In this document: piece after piece, positions 15,473-24,208 of the stretch | Numbering within the stretch: the first letter of the stretch is position 1 | Layout of the letters: every line of letters starts with the position of its first letter | Origin: Bacteriovoracaceae bacterium | Lineage (GTDB): Bacteria > Bdellovibrionota > Bacteriovoracia > Bacteriovoracales > Bacteriovoracaceae | Reading direction: 5' to 3' | Assembly (NCBI GenBank): GCA_020630335.1 | Contig: JAHDBN010000003.1 | Span: forward strand, 1 to 64,000 | DNA: 64,000 bases | The notes under the pieces: model-generated | What the model saw: the letters and a program-made list of their open reading frames with translations, nothing else | Databases searched by the model: none | What the model was told of the DNA's origin: nothing | Made by a program: the position numbers and the translations under genes

Positions 15473-16843
15473 TTAAAAAACTAGAGTTTTAATAACGCTC
15501 ATCTCTTCCATAGCATATTTAATGCCTTCTCTACCTATACCGCTTGATTTAACTCCACCAAATGGAAAATGATCGGCCCTAAATGCTGATCCATCATTAA
15601 TAATGAGAGTCCCAACATCAATTTCTTTAAATAATCTTTTTGCTCTACTTAGAGATTCAGTAAAGATTCCACACTGTAATCCGTAAGCAGTATCATTAAT
15701 TTTTTCAATTAATTTTTTTTCATCTTTAAACTTCATTAATGGAATAATTGGTCCAAAGATTTCTTCTTTAAAGGCCTTGTAAGTTTCATCATTCACTTCA
15801 AAAACAGTAGGTTCTATAATTGCATTATCTCTGCTTCCTCCATGAAGAAGATTCGCGCCTAAATCTTTTGCATTCAATATAGATTTTTCGATGTCTTTTG
15901 CTGAATCTAAGTTAACGACTGGTCCAATAAAGCTTTCTTCATTTAATGGATCTCCAATTTTCAATTTAGAGATTTTATCTAAAAGTTTAACTTTAAAATC
16001 TTCATAAATATCTTCGTGAATAAAAACTCTCTTACTGGCAGTACATCTTTGACCGGCACAACCTAGTCTATGAGTTATAATTTTTTCTAGTGCGAGCTCT
16101 TGATCAGCATCATCAAAGACGACTAAAGCAGCATTTCCGCCTAACTCGTAAAGCTCTTTTTTATAAACTAATTGTTTACTAATAATCTCAGCCGTTTTCA
16201 TTCCACCAGTGAAGCTAACAATCTTAATACTTGGATGATTCATGAGTTCAGAGAAGTCAGGAATAGAAGGACAAATTAATCCTATATCCTTTTTGCTCAT
16301 TCCTGCTTCGTAGCATAGATCAGTGAAAATCTGGGTGGATCTATAGCATTGAGGATGAGGTTTTAGTATAAATGAATTCCCCATAGCATAACTTGGAATG
16401 ATTTTGTGGACAGCTAGATTAATAGGGAAGTTGAAAGGAACTATTCCAAGAATAACTCCATACGGAACTCTCGTTACTAATCCCCACTTAGAATTAGTAT
16501 GATCAGATGAGTAATTCTCTGTTGATAAGAGCTCAGAGTGTTGCGCTCTCATTAAATCAATACCCGCTTCAATTGTTAAAATAGCTCTTTTAATTTCTCC
16601 TCTAGCATCATTAAGAGTTTTACCCATCTCTTTTGTTATTTGAGTTGCGAGCTTTTCTGTGTCTCTAGTGAGAATATTTTTTAATTTTTCTAAAACTTTT
16701 GATCTTTCATAAATAGAAGGTAAGTTATGAAAATCTTTAGAAGCAAGATTTTCGATGATCTGTAGAGATTCTTGCTTACTGGTAAAATCAAAAGAATCGA
16801 TTTTTTCTTGAGAATAAGGATTGATAATATTAAATGTGCTCAT
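15473..16843 (-). CDS. aldehyde dehydrogenase (NAD(P)-dependent)
   Basis: The 456-aa protein carries the family landmarks: LGIVPFNFPINLAVHKIIP, SFTGGMKTAE (nucleotide loop), YELGGNAALVVFDDAD (general base Glu) and CAGQRCTASKR (catalytic Cys), then EIFGPIIPL. It oxidises an aldehyde to the acid. The substrate is not readable; it resembles succinate-semialdehyde and lactaldehyde types. Its ATG is only 14 bases from the divergently transcribed pseudouridine synthase. Confidence 0.85.
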   Translation of the reverse strand: MSTFNIINPYSQEKIDSFDFTSKQESLQIIENLASKDFHNLPSIYERSKVLEKLKNILTRDTEKLATQITKEMGKTLNDARGEIKRAILTIEAGIDLMRAQHSELLSTENYSSDHTNSKWGLVTRVPYGVILGIVPFNFPINLAVHKIIPSYAMGNSFILKPHPQCYRSTQIFTDLCYEAGMSKKDIGLICPSIPDFSELMNHPSIKIVSFTGGMKTAEIISKQLVYKKELYELGGNAALVVFDDADQELALEKIITHRLGCAGQRCTASKRVFIHEDIYEDFKVKLLDKISKLKIGDPLNEESFIGPVVNLDSAKDIEKSILNAKDLGANLLHGGSRDNAIIEPTVFEVNDETYKAFKEEIFGPIIPLMKFKDEKKLIEKINDTAYGLQCGIFTESLSRAKRLFKEIDVGTLIINDGSAFRADHFPFGGVKSSGIGREGIKYAMEEMSVIKTLVF

Positions 16844-16857
16844 AAAAAAAGACTAAC

Positions 16858-17745
16858 ATGAATATAAGAATTTGTTCATTAAATAAGTATGATTCCGTGC
16901 TAGATTTTTGTAAGGATTTAGAACTGAGTCGATCTCAGATTAAAAGATATTTGAGTTTGAAGCAAAGATCTAAATCAATATCTCAAAAAGAAGAAATCGA
17001 GCTCTCAATAAATCTTCTTAATAATTGTAAGATTTATCCTCAGCACAAGGGGAGTGATTGTGTAATCTTAAAGGAGTCTGAGAAATTATTAGCTATTCAT
17101 AAACCTCCCAAGTTAAATAGTCATCCTTTGAAATATACCGATGCTCAAAATACTTTAAGTTTTTTACGAGAAAATAATAAACAAGAATATTTAGAAATAA
17201 ATACATCGTCTTATGATAGAGGCTTGTTATTTCGATTAGACTTTGAAACATCAGGCTTACTTCTTTTAACTAAAGATCAAAACCTTTATCAAGATGTTAG
17301 AAGAAGATTTCATCAAATATTTGAGGGAAAATATTATCTTTGTCTTGTAAAAGGAAAAGTAGATGATCAGGTGATACAAAGAAACTTGGATGTTTCATCA
17401 AAAAAAGTAAAAATAGATCCTCAGGGATTAGAATCTAAGATAGAGGTAAGTAATCTTTATTTTTCAAAAGAGTTAGATCTTAGTTTCTTAAAAGTGAGAC
17501 TTTTCGAGGGGCGAAGACATCAAATCAGAGTTTTATTAAAGTCGATAGGGCATCCAATTTTAGGAGATCCTTTATATGGTGCAGAAAATGCTGAAACGAG
17601 GATGTATCTTCATTGTTATCAAGTAAAAATCAAACTTGATAACAGACAGGGGTTTCTAAGTACCGAAATACATGATTTTTCACAGAGATTAAATCTTTCT
17701 CTAGAGAAGGTCCTTGATCTTTTGAATAGAGACAGTCTCACCTAA
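16858..17745 (+). CDS. RluA-family pseudouridine synthase
   Basis: The 295-aa protein has an S4-like N terminus (CKDLELSRSQIKRYL) and the RluA catalytic block with Asp in FRLDFETSGLLLLTKD, followed by GRRHQIRVLLKSIGHPILGDPLYG. It modifies uridines in rRNA or tRNA; which site cannot be told. The last 45 bases overlap the convergent dsbD gene. The promoter must lie inside the divergent aldehyde dehydrogenase gene. Confidence 0.85.
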   Translation: MNIRICSLNKYDSVLDFCKDLELSRSQIKRYLSLKQRSKSISQKEEIELSINLLNNCKIYPQHKGSDCVILKESEKLLAIHKPPKLNSHPLKYTDAQNTLSFLRENNKQEYLEINTSSYDRGLLFRLDFETSGLLLLTKDQNLYQDVRRRFHQIFEGKYYLCLVKGKVDDQVIQRNLDVSSKKVKIDPQGLESKIEVSNLYFSKELDLSFLKVRLFEGRRHQIRVLLKSIGHPILGDPLYGAENAETRMYLHCYQVKIKLDNRQGFLSTEIHDFSQRLNLSLEKVLDLLNRDSLT

Positions 17746-19821
17746 GAAATGTAATTTTCCATTATTAATAAAAAAGTATGCTGGAATTCCAGCTAAGTTA
17801 TTTTGTTCAAGAAAATCAGTAATAATAGGATCTTTTTTAGTCCAATCAGCTTTTAAGAGTTGAATATTATTTTGTTGAGAAAATTCTTTAAACTCTTCAG
17901 TATTTAAGACTAATTTTTTGTTTACTTGGCAAGTTAAGCACCACTTGGCAGTAAAATCGATAAAAGCTTTTTTATTCTCAGATTGTAATTTTGAACTTAA
18001 CTCAGGAGACCACTTAATCCATGATCCTTTTATTGTTTCTAATTGTGCTGGTTGATAGTCATTATAGAATTTATATCCAAAAAACAAAGATATCAAAACT
18101 ATGAGTGATGAAAGAAAAATACCCTTGTTGATTTTTTTTCTGGCAAAAAAGAAAAAGAAGACGAATGCGAATAAAGGATAAATTGTGGCCATCAAATGAT
18201 GAGTATCTGAAAGAGAGTGTAAAAGATCCATTAACCAAATGAGAGTTAATAAAAGTGTTAAACCTAGAAAGTATTTAAATTTCTCCATCCACATACCAGG
18301 TTTTGGAAGAATGTTTAATATCTGAGGGAAAATACAAGTGAGTAAAAATGGAGCAGAGATGCCTAAGCCTATGGCAAAAAATACAATCAGAATAATACTG
18401 GTTGAAGATGTAAGTGCAAATGCAAGAGCACTACCAAGAAATGGAGCGCTACATGGAGTAGAAAGTATTGTTGTTAAAACCCCAGCAAGAAAATCACCCC
18501 AAGCACTATCTTCAATTTTTACATTTCCTAGTTTTCGGCCACCTGGAGTGAAAAATTCGAAGAGTCCAAAAAAGTTCAATGTCATAATGAATAAAATAAG
18601 ACATAAAGTGGCGACGAAAGTAGGACTCTGTAATTGAAATCCCCAACCAATTTTCTCTCCACTTTGCTTTAAGAAGATAATGGCAAAAGCTAAGAGCATT
18701 AAAGTTGAAATAACGCCTAGAGAGTAAAGCAAATTGTGTTTTATAAGATCAGACCTAGAACCATCTTTTGCTTTAATTAAACCAAAAAGCTTCATTGAGA
18801 TAACAGGCAAAACACAAGGCATAAGATTTAAAATAAGGCCACCTAGAAATGCCATGAATAAAATGGCAAAGAACGAATATTGAGTTGAATTATTACTAGG
18901 GGAGTTAATTATTTCATTTTTTTTTTTACTCTTTGATGCCGAGTTTTTTTGATCTAGAGAAAATATTTCATTGATCTCTCTAGTGACAATATGACTCTTT
19001 TTCCCATCGTTAAGAAGAAATTTAAATTTTAAAGGTTGCTTAAGTTTTCCAACTTTTGGAAAATTAACTTCAGGCTCGGCGTATTTTCCAATCCAGTCTA
19101 ATCGAATATGTCCTTCTAGCCAATTTGCTTTATTTGGTGAGATTTTTTCATGATTAAAACTTACTAGATCGGAAGGAAAAGGAGTGAGAAATATTGTTCC
19201 TTTCTTTCTTCTTTTAAACTTTGTGCTTTTAAAAAATAAATCAAGGGTATCTTCTTTGTTGATGTCTGTGAGCTTGATTGAAAAATCTTTATCACTTAAG
19301 ACTATTTCTTTAGGCAAAGTATCTATATAAGCTTCAAGAGTTTCATTATCAGTTTTTAATAATGCTTCAGACCAATTAATTTGACCTTGCTCAATTGTTG
19401 CCTCAAATTGTTTTTTTCCTGGGATACAAACATCTTTACATACAAGCCATTTAATCTTGAGTAATAATTTTTTAGCATTTTTTAATTCTGATATTTTTAG
19501 CTTATGAAAAAAAAACTGTTCTCCCTCATAACCATTTGCCCATATATCTGCATCTTCTTTGAAAAGCTTTGGAGCTGGCCACTCTAATTCTTCATGTTTG
19601 AACTTTTTTTCATCCACTGTATATTCAAACTCAATCGCTAGTCCTGAATCTCCTGGATTTTTCCAATATGTATGCCAGTGAGGCTCGTTGATAAATTGTA
19701 AGGCCACTTGATGATGAGAATTATCTGACTTGAAGTTTTTTAATTTAACTTGAACAAGTTTGCTACCATCGTTTGAAAAAGAAAATAGAGATAAAAATAA
19801 AAGAAGAAATAATTTTTTCAT
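17701..19821 (-). CDS. dsbD: thiol:disulfide interchange protein DsbD/ScsB-like
   Basis: The 706-aa protein has a signal peptide, an N-terminal periplasmic domain with a C-x3-C pair (LVCKDVCIPGK), a membrane domain of about eight helices with the paired cysteines in LMPCVLPV and TPCSAPFLG, and a C-terminal thioredoxin domain with TAKWCLTCQVNKK. It carries electrons from cytoplasmic thioredoxin to periplasmic thiol proteins. The C-x-x-C sequence CLTC and the hydrophobic membrane core are complete. Its ATG is 20 bases from the divergent 19842 gene. Confidence 0.85.
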   Translation of the reverse strand: MKKLFLLLFLSLFSFSNDGSKLVQVKLKNFKSDNSHHQVALQFINEPHWHTYWKNPGDSGLAIEFEYTVDEKKFKHEELEWPAPKLFKEDADIWANGYEGEQFFFHKLKISELKNAKKLLLKIKWLVCKDVCIPGKKQFEATIEQGQINWSEALLKTDNETLEAYIDTLPKEIVLSDKDFSIKLTDINKEDTLDLFFKSTKFKRRKKGTIFLTPFPSDLVSFNHEKISPNKANWLEGHIRLDWIGKYAEPEVNFPKVGKLKQPLKFKFLLNDGKKSHIVTREINEIFSLDQKNSASKSKKKNEIINSPSNNSTQYSFFAILFMAFLGGLILNLMPCVLPVISMKLFGLIKAKDGSRSDLIKHNLLYSLGVISTLMLLAFAIIFLKQSGEKIGWGFQLQSPTFVATLCLILFIMTLNFFGLFEFFTPGGRKLGNVKIEDSAWGDFLAGVLTTILSTPCSAPFLGSALAFALTSSTSIILIVFFAIGLGISAPFLLTCIFPQILNILPKPGMWMEKFKYFLGLTLLLTLIWLMDLLHSLSDTHHLMATIYPLFAFVFFFFFARKKINKGIFLSSLIVLISLFFGYKFYNDYQPAQLETIKGSWIKWSPELSSKLQSENKKAFIDFTAKWCLTCQVNKKLVLNTEEFKEFSQQNNIQLLKADWTKKDPIITDFLEQNNLAGIPAYFFINNGKLHFLGETVSIQKIKDLL

Positions 19822-19841
19822 GTTAAGATTATAACTAGAAA

Positions 19842-20648
19842 ATGAATGCTTTGAGTAAGAGAAATGTTAATTCTTTGATATGTTTGACTGAGGAAGGAGT
19901 GGAAACGCTTTTTCATTTAGGCAGAGAAAAACTGATTAAAGGAGTCTCTTGTTTTGTAGAAAGACCTCTAGAGGCTAAAAAACTTCCAATCGTTACGAGT
20001 TTTATTAAAGCAGATATTAAGAAAATTCTAAGCTTTAAGCCTGATCTAGTTTTAGGATTCTCTGATATTCAAAAAGATATAGCTAGAGATCTTATAGAAG
20101 CGGGAAGTAATGTTTTAATTTCAAATCAGAGATCAATAGATGAAATTCTTGATTGGATTTATAGATTGAGCTTGTTGGTGGATGCAAAGGAAGAAGGAAT
20201 AAAGTTCATTACCAAATTAGAAGATAAAATTCATGAAATAAAAAAAATTGCTAAAAGTTTTACTTATCGCCCAAGAGTCTATTTTGAAGAATGGGATGAG
20301 CCGATGATTACTGCGATAAAATGGGTGAGTGAATGTTTAGATCTTTGTGGGGCAGAAAATATATTTGAAGATCTTTCAAATGGGGCCATGGCCAGGGATC
20401 GTTTTGTAAAGACAGAACAAGTGATTAAGAGAGACCCTGAGATAATTTTTTTGTGCTGGTGTGGGAAGAAGGCAGACATAAATAGTGTTAAAAAAAGAAA
20501 AGGCTGGGAGGAGATTTCGGCGGTGCAAAATGATCAAATCTTTGAGCTAGATCCCGCTATTTTCTTACAGCCTGGTCCAGCACCAATTCTAGATGGTTTA
20601 AATGTCATTTTATCGTATATTCAAGCATTGAATATTGACAAAAATTAA
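19842..20648 (+). CDS. BtuF-like (cobalamin/Fe-siderophore) binding-fold protein without signal peptide
   Basis: The 268-aa protein follows the class III periplasmic-binding pattern: SLICLTEEGVETLFHLG, KILSFKPDLVLGFSDIQKDI, then WDEPMITAIKWVSECLDLCG and DPEIIFLCWCG, and QPGPAPILDGLNVI at the end. Family members bind vitamin B12 or iron chelates for an ABC importer. No signal peptide and no importer genes are present, so it is probably a cytoplasmic relative. TATAAC (19830-19835) lies six bases before the ATG with no Shine-Dalgarno. Confidence 0.75.
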   Translation: MNALSKRNVNSLICLTEEGVETLFHLGREKLIKGVSCFVERPLEAKKLPIVTSFIKADIKKILSFKPDLVLGFSDIQKDIARDLIEAGSNVLISNQRSIDEILDWIYRLSLLVDAKEEGIKFITKLEDKIHEIKKIAKSFTYRPRVYFEEWDEPMITAIKWVSECLDLCGAENIFEDLSNGAMARDRFVKTEQVIKRDPEIIFLCWCGKKADINSVKKRKGWEEISAVQNDQIFELDPAIFLQPGPAPILDGLNVILSYIQALNIDKN

Positions 20649-20667
20649 AGACGTATTATCTTTTGGT

Positions 20668-21360
20668 ATGAAGAAAATTTTACTTTTATGCATTTTTACT
20701 TTTCCTTCTTTTTCTCAAGATAATGATTCATTTTCCAAAATTTTTGAGCTTATGGAAGCAAGAATGAAAAAAGCTTTTGATTCATTTTTCGCAGATGATG
20801 ATAACTTAGATCAAATGCTGGGTATGGGAAAAGACATATTTGAGAATTCTTCTATAGGAGGAATGCTAAAAAAGGATTTTGAATATACTTGGGAGCAAGG
20901 AGTCAAAGGTAGAACACTTGTAATTAAAGTACCAGAAAATAATCAAGTTAATGTTGATATAAAAAATGAGAGTGTGAAAGTAACTGGCCAAGTGAAAGTC
21001 GAGAAAACAAACAAAACTCAGTATGGAACTTCTAAATCAGTTTCTATTCAATCTATTCAAGAAGCTTTCCCTGTTCCTAAAGATTGTACGTCCAAGGCAA
21101 GTAAGGTCACGGAGATCAAGAAAGATAAAAAGGTAATTACGAGTATTTTCTTTCCTTACAAAAATGGGAAAGCAGGTGATCCCGGTATTTTGCATTCTCA
21201 GCAATCAATAGACTTTCCTGATATAAAAGAATTGAAAAAAAGTTTTCCTAGGCCTCAGTTTTCAAATAAAACTAAAAAGCTACCTCCCAAGGCGAAAAAA
21301 AATAATCAAACAAGTGAAGAAGACATGATTCCTTTATTTGATGATGGAAAAGAGATTTAG
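20668..21360 (+). CDS. exported Hsp20/alpha-crystallin-like protein
   Basis: The start chosen is ATG 20668, which opens a signal peptide (MKKILLLCIFTFPSFSQ); an upstream TTG would bury it. The ~230-aa product has an acidic helical part, then a beta-sandwich-like stretch GRTLVIKVPENNQVNVDIKN followed by VKVTGQVKVE and IQEAFPVPKDC, which resembles the core of small heat-shock proteins. The C terminus is Lys-rich then acidic. A periplasmic holdase is a reasonable guess. Its stop overlaps the convergent rsgA stop by 4 bases. Confidence 0.55.
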   Translation: MKKILLLCIFTFPSFSQDNDSFSKIFELMEARMKKAFDSFFADDDNLDQMLGMGKDIFENSSIGGMLKKDFEYTWEQGVKGRTLVIKVPENNQVNVDIKNESVKVTGQVKVEKTNKTQYGTSKSVSIQSIQEAFPVPKDCTSKASKVTEIKKDKKVITSIFFPYKNGKAGDPGILHSQQSIDFPDIKELKKSFPRPQFSNKTKKLPPKAKKNNQTSEEDMIPLFDDGKEI

Positions 21361-22286
21361 TTTTTTTCCCATTCAGGGATTTCTTTAATCTCAGATTTAA
21401 ATCTCTGGTAACTTTCTAAGCGTGTGATGACTTCTGATGAAACTTCATCTTTAAAAAAAGCACATCCTTTAGTATTACTTTCATGATGACAGTCTTTGAA
21501 TTTACATTGAATAAAATACTCTTCTAAGTCGGGAAATAGAGTTGTTAATTCATCCTTACTGACATCTTGAAGAGACATAGTTCTGATTCCAGGTGAATCA
21601 ATAACATCAAAAGAATCAAGATGAATGAGCTCACTCCATGTGGTGGTATGTGAACCTTTCCCAACTTTAGCTAATTCTTTTGCTTTTAAATCAATTTTAG
21701 AGCCAGAGAGCATCGAAATCAGAGAGCTTTTCCCGACACCAGATTGTCCTAAAAATATAATAGTTTGAGCTTTTAGAAAAGCTTGAAGCTCTTGATTACC
21801 TGGTAAATATTCTCCTTTATAATTCAAATCTTTTGCACTTGTAGCAAAGCATTGGACTTCTAAAGGCAATAAACGTTGACTTTCAAACGATAAATTAAAA
21901 TCAGTATTAGCTTCATCCATTTTATTGAAAATAACGATTGCAGGAATATTCCATTGAACGGCCCTTAGTAAATATCGATCGATTAACCCTCGTTTGTATT
22001 CAGGAAGAGAGCTTGTACAGATAATGGCCATTAAATCAACGTTACTTGCAACAGTTTTGATTTTATTTTCTCTAATGATTCTTCTAAAGATGCTGTTTTT
22101 TCTTTCTAGTAGTTCTAAAATAATATATTCATCTTGTTCTTTTTCTATAAAAACAAAATCTCCAACAACTAATTCTCCCTTCTTTAATAAAGAGCCTTTC
22201 GCTTTAGCTTGTACGGTTTCATTACTTTCTATAAGTAAACATTCGAATTCTCGCCTGGCAGATTTTAGTATTTTAGCTTTTAGCAT
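21357..22286 (-). CDS. rsgA: ribosome small-subunit biogenesis GTPase RsgA
   Basis: The 309-aa protein has an OB-fold N terminus, then circularly permuted GTPase motifs in the order G4 (IVIFNKMDE), G1 (FLGQSGVGKSSLIS), G2/G3 (HTTTW; DSPGI), and a C-terminal zinc knuckle (CKFKDCHHESNTKGC). This order is diagnostic of RsgA (YjeQ), which checks maturation of the 30S subunit. All catalytic elements are present. Confidence 0.95.
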   Translation of the reverse strand: MLKAKILKSARREFECLLIESNETVQAKAKGSLLKKGELVVGDFVFIEKEQDEYIILELLERKNSIFRRIIRENKIKTVASNVDLMAIICTSSLPEYKRGLIDRYLLRAVQWNIPAIVIFNKMDEANTDFNLSFESQRLLPLEVQCFATSAKDLNYKGEYLPGNQELQAFLKAQTIIFLGQSGVGKSSLISMLSGSKIDLKAKELAKVGKGSHTTTWSELIHLDSFDVIDSPGIRTMSLQDVSKDELTTLFPDLEEYFIQCKFKDCHHESNTKGCAFFKDEVSSEVITRLESYQRFKSEIKEIPEWEKN

Positions 22287-22475
22287 ATAGATGATCTTAG
22301 CATATCTTATCCCTTGATAAAAAAACTATGATATCAAGATGAGAAGTTAGTCTTACCTCTTGCTTATTGCTTTAAAAGAGAGGTTTAGTAAATAAGAAGG
22401 CAGCTTTTCCTCGATTGATTCTAGCTATATCTAAGATAAACTTGATGTTCAAATTCATAATCAAAAGGAGTAATT

Positions 22476-22826
22476 ATGTCTAAATTTAATGAAGTGTTTG
22501 AAAAGTGCGCTAAACAAATGGACGAATCGACTGATCATTGGAATAGAGAACTTTTAGAGTCTATTGCTAAAGGCCTTGGGCCATCAATTTATAAACCTGA
22601 TGCTTTATTAGTTGCAGCAGGTGATAAGCAAGAAGTAGATAGAATTAAAATGAATTTTATTTCAAAGAAATTTGGAATAGAAGGAAAAAGAGCTGATGAA
22701 GCGATTGAGTATGCAGTTAGTAAACTTGGAAGCTCAAATAGAAACAAATTAAGACCAAATTTTTATTATTTTATCGTTGAAAATCTAGGACAAGAGTCTT
22801 TTTACGCCTCTAAGAAAGTTGCGTAG
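22476..22826 (+). CDS. DUF2853 family protein
   Basis: The 116-aa cytoplasmic protein matches DUF2853 in length and pattern: LLESIAKGLGPSIYKPDA, then KMNFISKKFGI and KLGSSNRNKLRPNFYYFIVE. A clear AAAGGAG precedes the ATG. The function of the family is unknown. It is a monocistronic unit ending at the terminator at 22835. Confidence 0.85.
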   Translation: MSKFNEVFEKCAKQMDESTDHWNRELLESIAKGLGPSIYKPDALLVAAGDKQEVDRIKMNFISKKFGIEGKRADEAIEYAVSKLGSSNRNKLRPNFYYFIVENLGQESFYASKKVA

Positions 22827-22834
22827 ATCATTTG

Positions 22835-22857
22835 GGGAGCAATAAATTATTGCTCCC
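22835..22857 (+). terminator. bidirectional-type hairpin terminator
   Basis: GGGAGCAAT (22835-22843) pairs with ATTGCTCCC (22849-22857) around a 5-base loop, followed by a T-rich tract. It closes the DUF2853 transcript and could also stop read-through from the tRNA gene on the other strand. Confidence 0.8.
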
Positions 22858-22961
22858 TCTTGTAATTTTTCTTATTCGTTAGAAAGAATATCCCACCAAT
22901 TTTGATTCACTTGAATATCTGAGCGTATTCGGTGAATTAGTAAAAATAGATGATAGATTAA

Positions 22962-23038
<77 letters not shown>

Positions 23039-23059
23039 ACTAATTGATTTGTAAGAATG

Positions 23060-23089
23060 AAAATACTTGATTTTACTGGGGCTTGTCAA
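23060..23089 (-). promoter_or_regulatory. tRNA-Arg promoter
   Basis: On the minus strand TTGACA (23089-23084) and TATTTT (23065-23060) are 18 bp apart, just upstream of the tRNA. The -35 box overlaps the T-run side of the neighbouring omp terminator. Confidence 0.65.
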
Positions 23090-23120
23090 AAAAAAAGAGC
23101 AGGCATTTTCACCCTGCTCT
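23088..23120 (-). terminator. rho-independent terminator of the outer-membrane protein gene
   Basis: AGAGCAGG (23096-23103) and CCTGCTCT (23113-23120) form an 8-bp stem with a 9-base loop, followed on the minus strand by a run of nine T. It lies 26 bases after the stop of the DUF481-like gene. Confidence 0.9.
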
Positions 23121-23146
23121 CGTAATATCTAAATTCTAGTCAGAAA

Positions 23147-24007
23147 TTAGTAATTAGCACTTAAAGAGATGATATATGCACTCGAAAAGTTCTTTAATGC
23201 TTGCATTGTAACAGGATCGATAACTGTATTTAGCTTATCGTTGTAAGAAAGAACATATTCAGCCTTTAAACCGAAAAGCTTTGAAAGTTGAGATTGAATC
23301 CCTACAGCACCTTCAATGATAGATCGTCCGTCACCACCAAGAGTTTTAATCCAATCAGCTTTAGCTACGAATGCAAGATTTCTTGAAAGAAGAGTTCCGT
23401 AACCAAGACCAAGAACAGCGTTGTGTCTAAACTTGTCATAATCAGGATCTGTTGGAAGAATTACATAATCTTCATAAACAGCTTGATATGCACCTTTAAC
23501 ATATAAAAAGTGACCACCATAAGAAAGACCAGTTTTTGCAGCATCAAATCCTGCAGAAGCGTCATCTGCATCTTTGACTCTTGAAGCAGCAGCAGCATCA
23601 GAACCAGCAGCTACACTTGTAGCAGCTCCACCAAAAAAGTTATGGATTACACCAAGTTCGTTGATCCATCTAAAGTCATAGTTTTCATATTCATTACCTT
23701 GAAATTTTTCTTGAAGATAAATTTCAGTTTTAGGGTTAATGAATTTACCAATCTTAAAACCAGCATTCCAGTTATTAAGATTTTTAACACCAGCATCTTC
23801 ACCGTAGTTATAACCACCGAAAAGATCAAAGCTGTAGTCATGGTGCTTACCAAGTCTAGTCGCAGATGTGTGACCAAGACCTAAAGTCATAACTTCAGAG
23901 TTACCTGTGTTAGAAATAAAGTTTGCGTTTGAACTGTGTGACCAATTATGACTTGCCATCACAGATACAGAAAAAATCATTGCCGATACTAATGAAATTA
24001 ATTTCAT
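23147..24007 (-). CDS. DUF481-like outer-membrane beta-barrel protein
   Basis: The 286-aa protein has a signal peptide (MKLISLVSAMIFSVSVMA) and alternating beta strands typical of barrels: NANFISNTGNSEVMTLGLG, HDYSFDLFGGYNYG, GFKIGKFINPKTEIYLQEKF, ending in an aromatic-type strand (SSAYIISLSANY). The NTGNSE start and RWINELG step match the YdiY/DUF481 salt-induced outer-membrane family. A Ser/Ala-rich insertion near the middle (GSDAAAASRVKDADDASAG) looks like a surface loop. It has its own terminator and RBS (AGGAG). Confidence 0.8.
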   Translation of the reverse strand: MKLISLVSAMIFSVSVMASHNWSHSSNANFISNTGNSEVMTLGLGHTSATRLGKHHDYSFDLFGGYNYGEDAGVKNLNNWNAGFKIGKFINPKTEIYLQEKFQGNEYENYDFRWINELGVIHNFFGGAATSVAAGSDAAAASRVKDADDASAGFDAAKTGLSYGGHFLYVKGAYQAVYEDYVILPTDPDYDKFRHNAVLGLGYGTLLSRNLAFVAKADWIKTLGGDGRSIIEGAVGIQSQLSKLFGLKAEYVLSYNDKLNTVIDPVTMQALKNFSSAYIISLSANY

Positions 24008-24208
24008 TCATACTCCTTTTGTCGGTTAACAAATTATTTAGTTATTAAATTGATGGTACTTAAAAAAAGTCAGACTGCAATGGTTTATCTTACAAAAAGT
24101 TAACAATGAATTTAGTCGGACATTAATGGCATTAAACCTTATTTATAGTCCTTGTTTACTTCTATCCTAACTATTCGTTCATTTAACTAAACATGCTAAT
24201 ATCTTTCT

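Noticed and set aside
23642-23884. Overlapping frames on both strands inside the DUF481-like gene
   Set aside because: The barrel protein with signal peptide, RBS and terminator explains the region.
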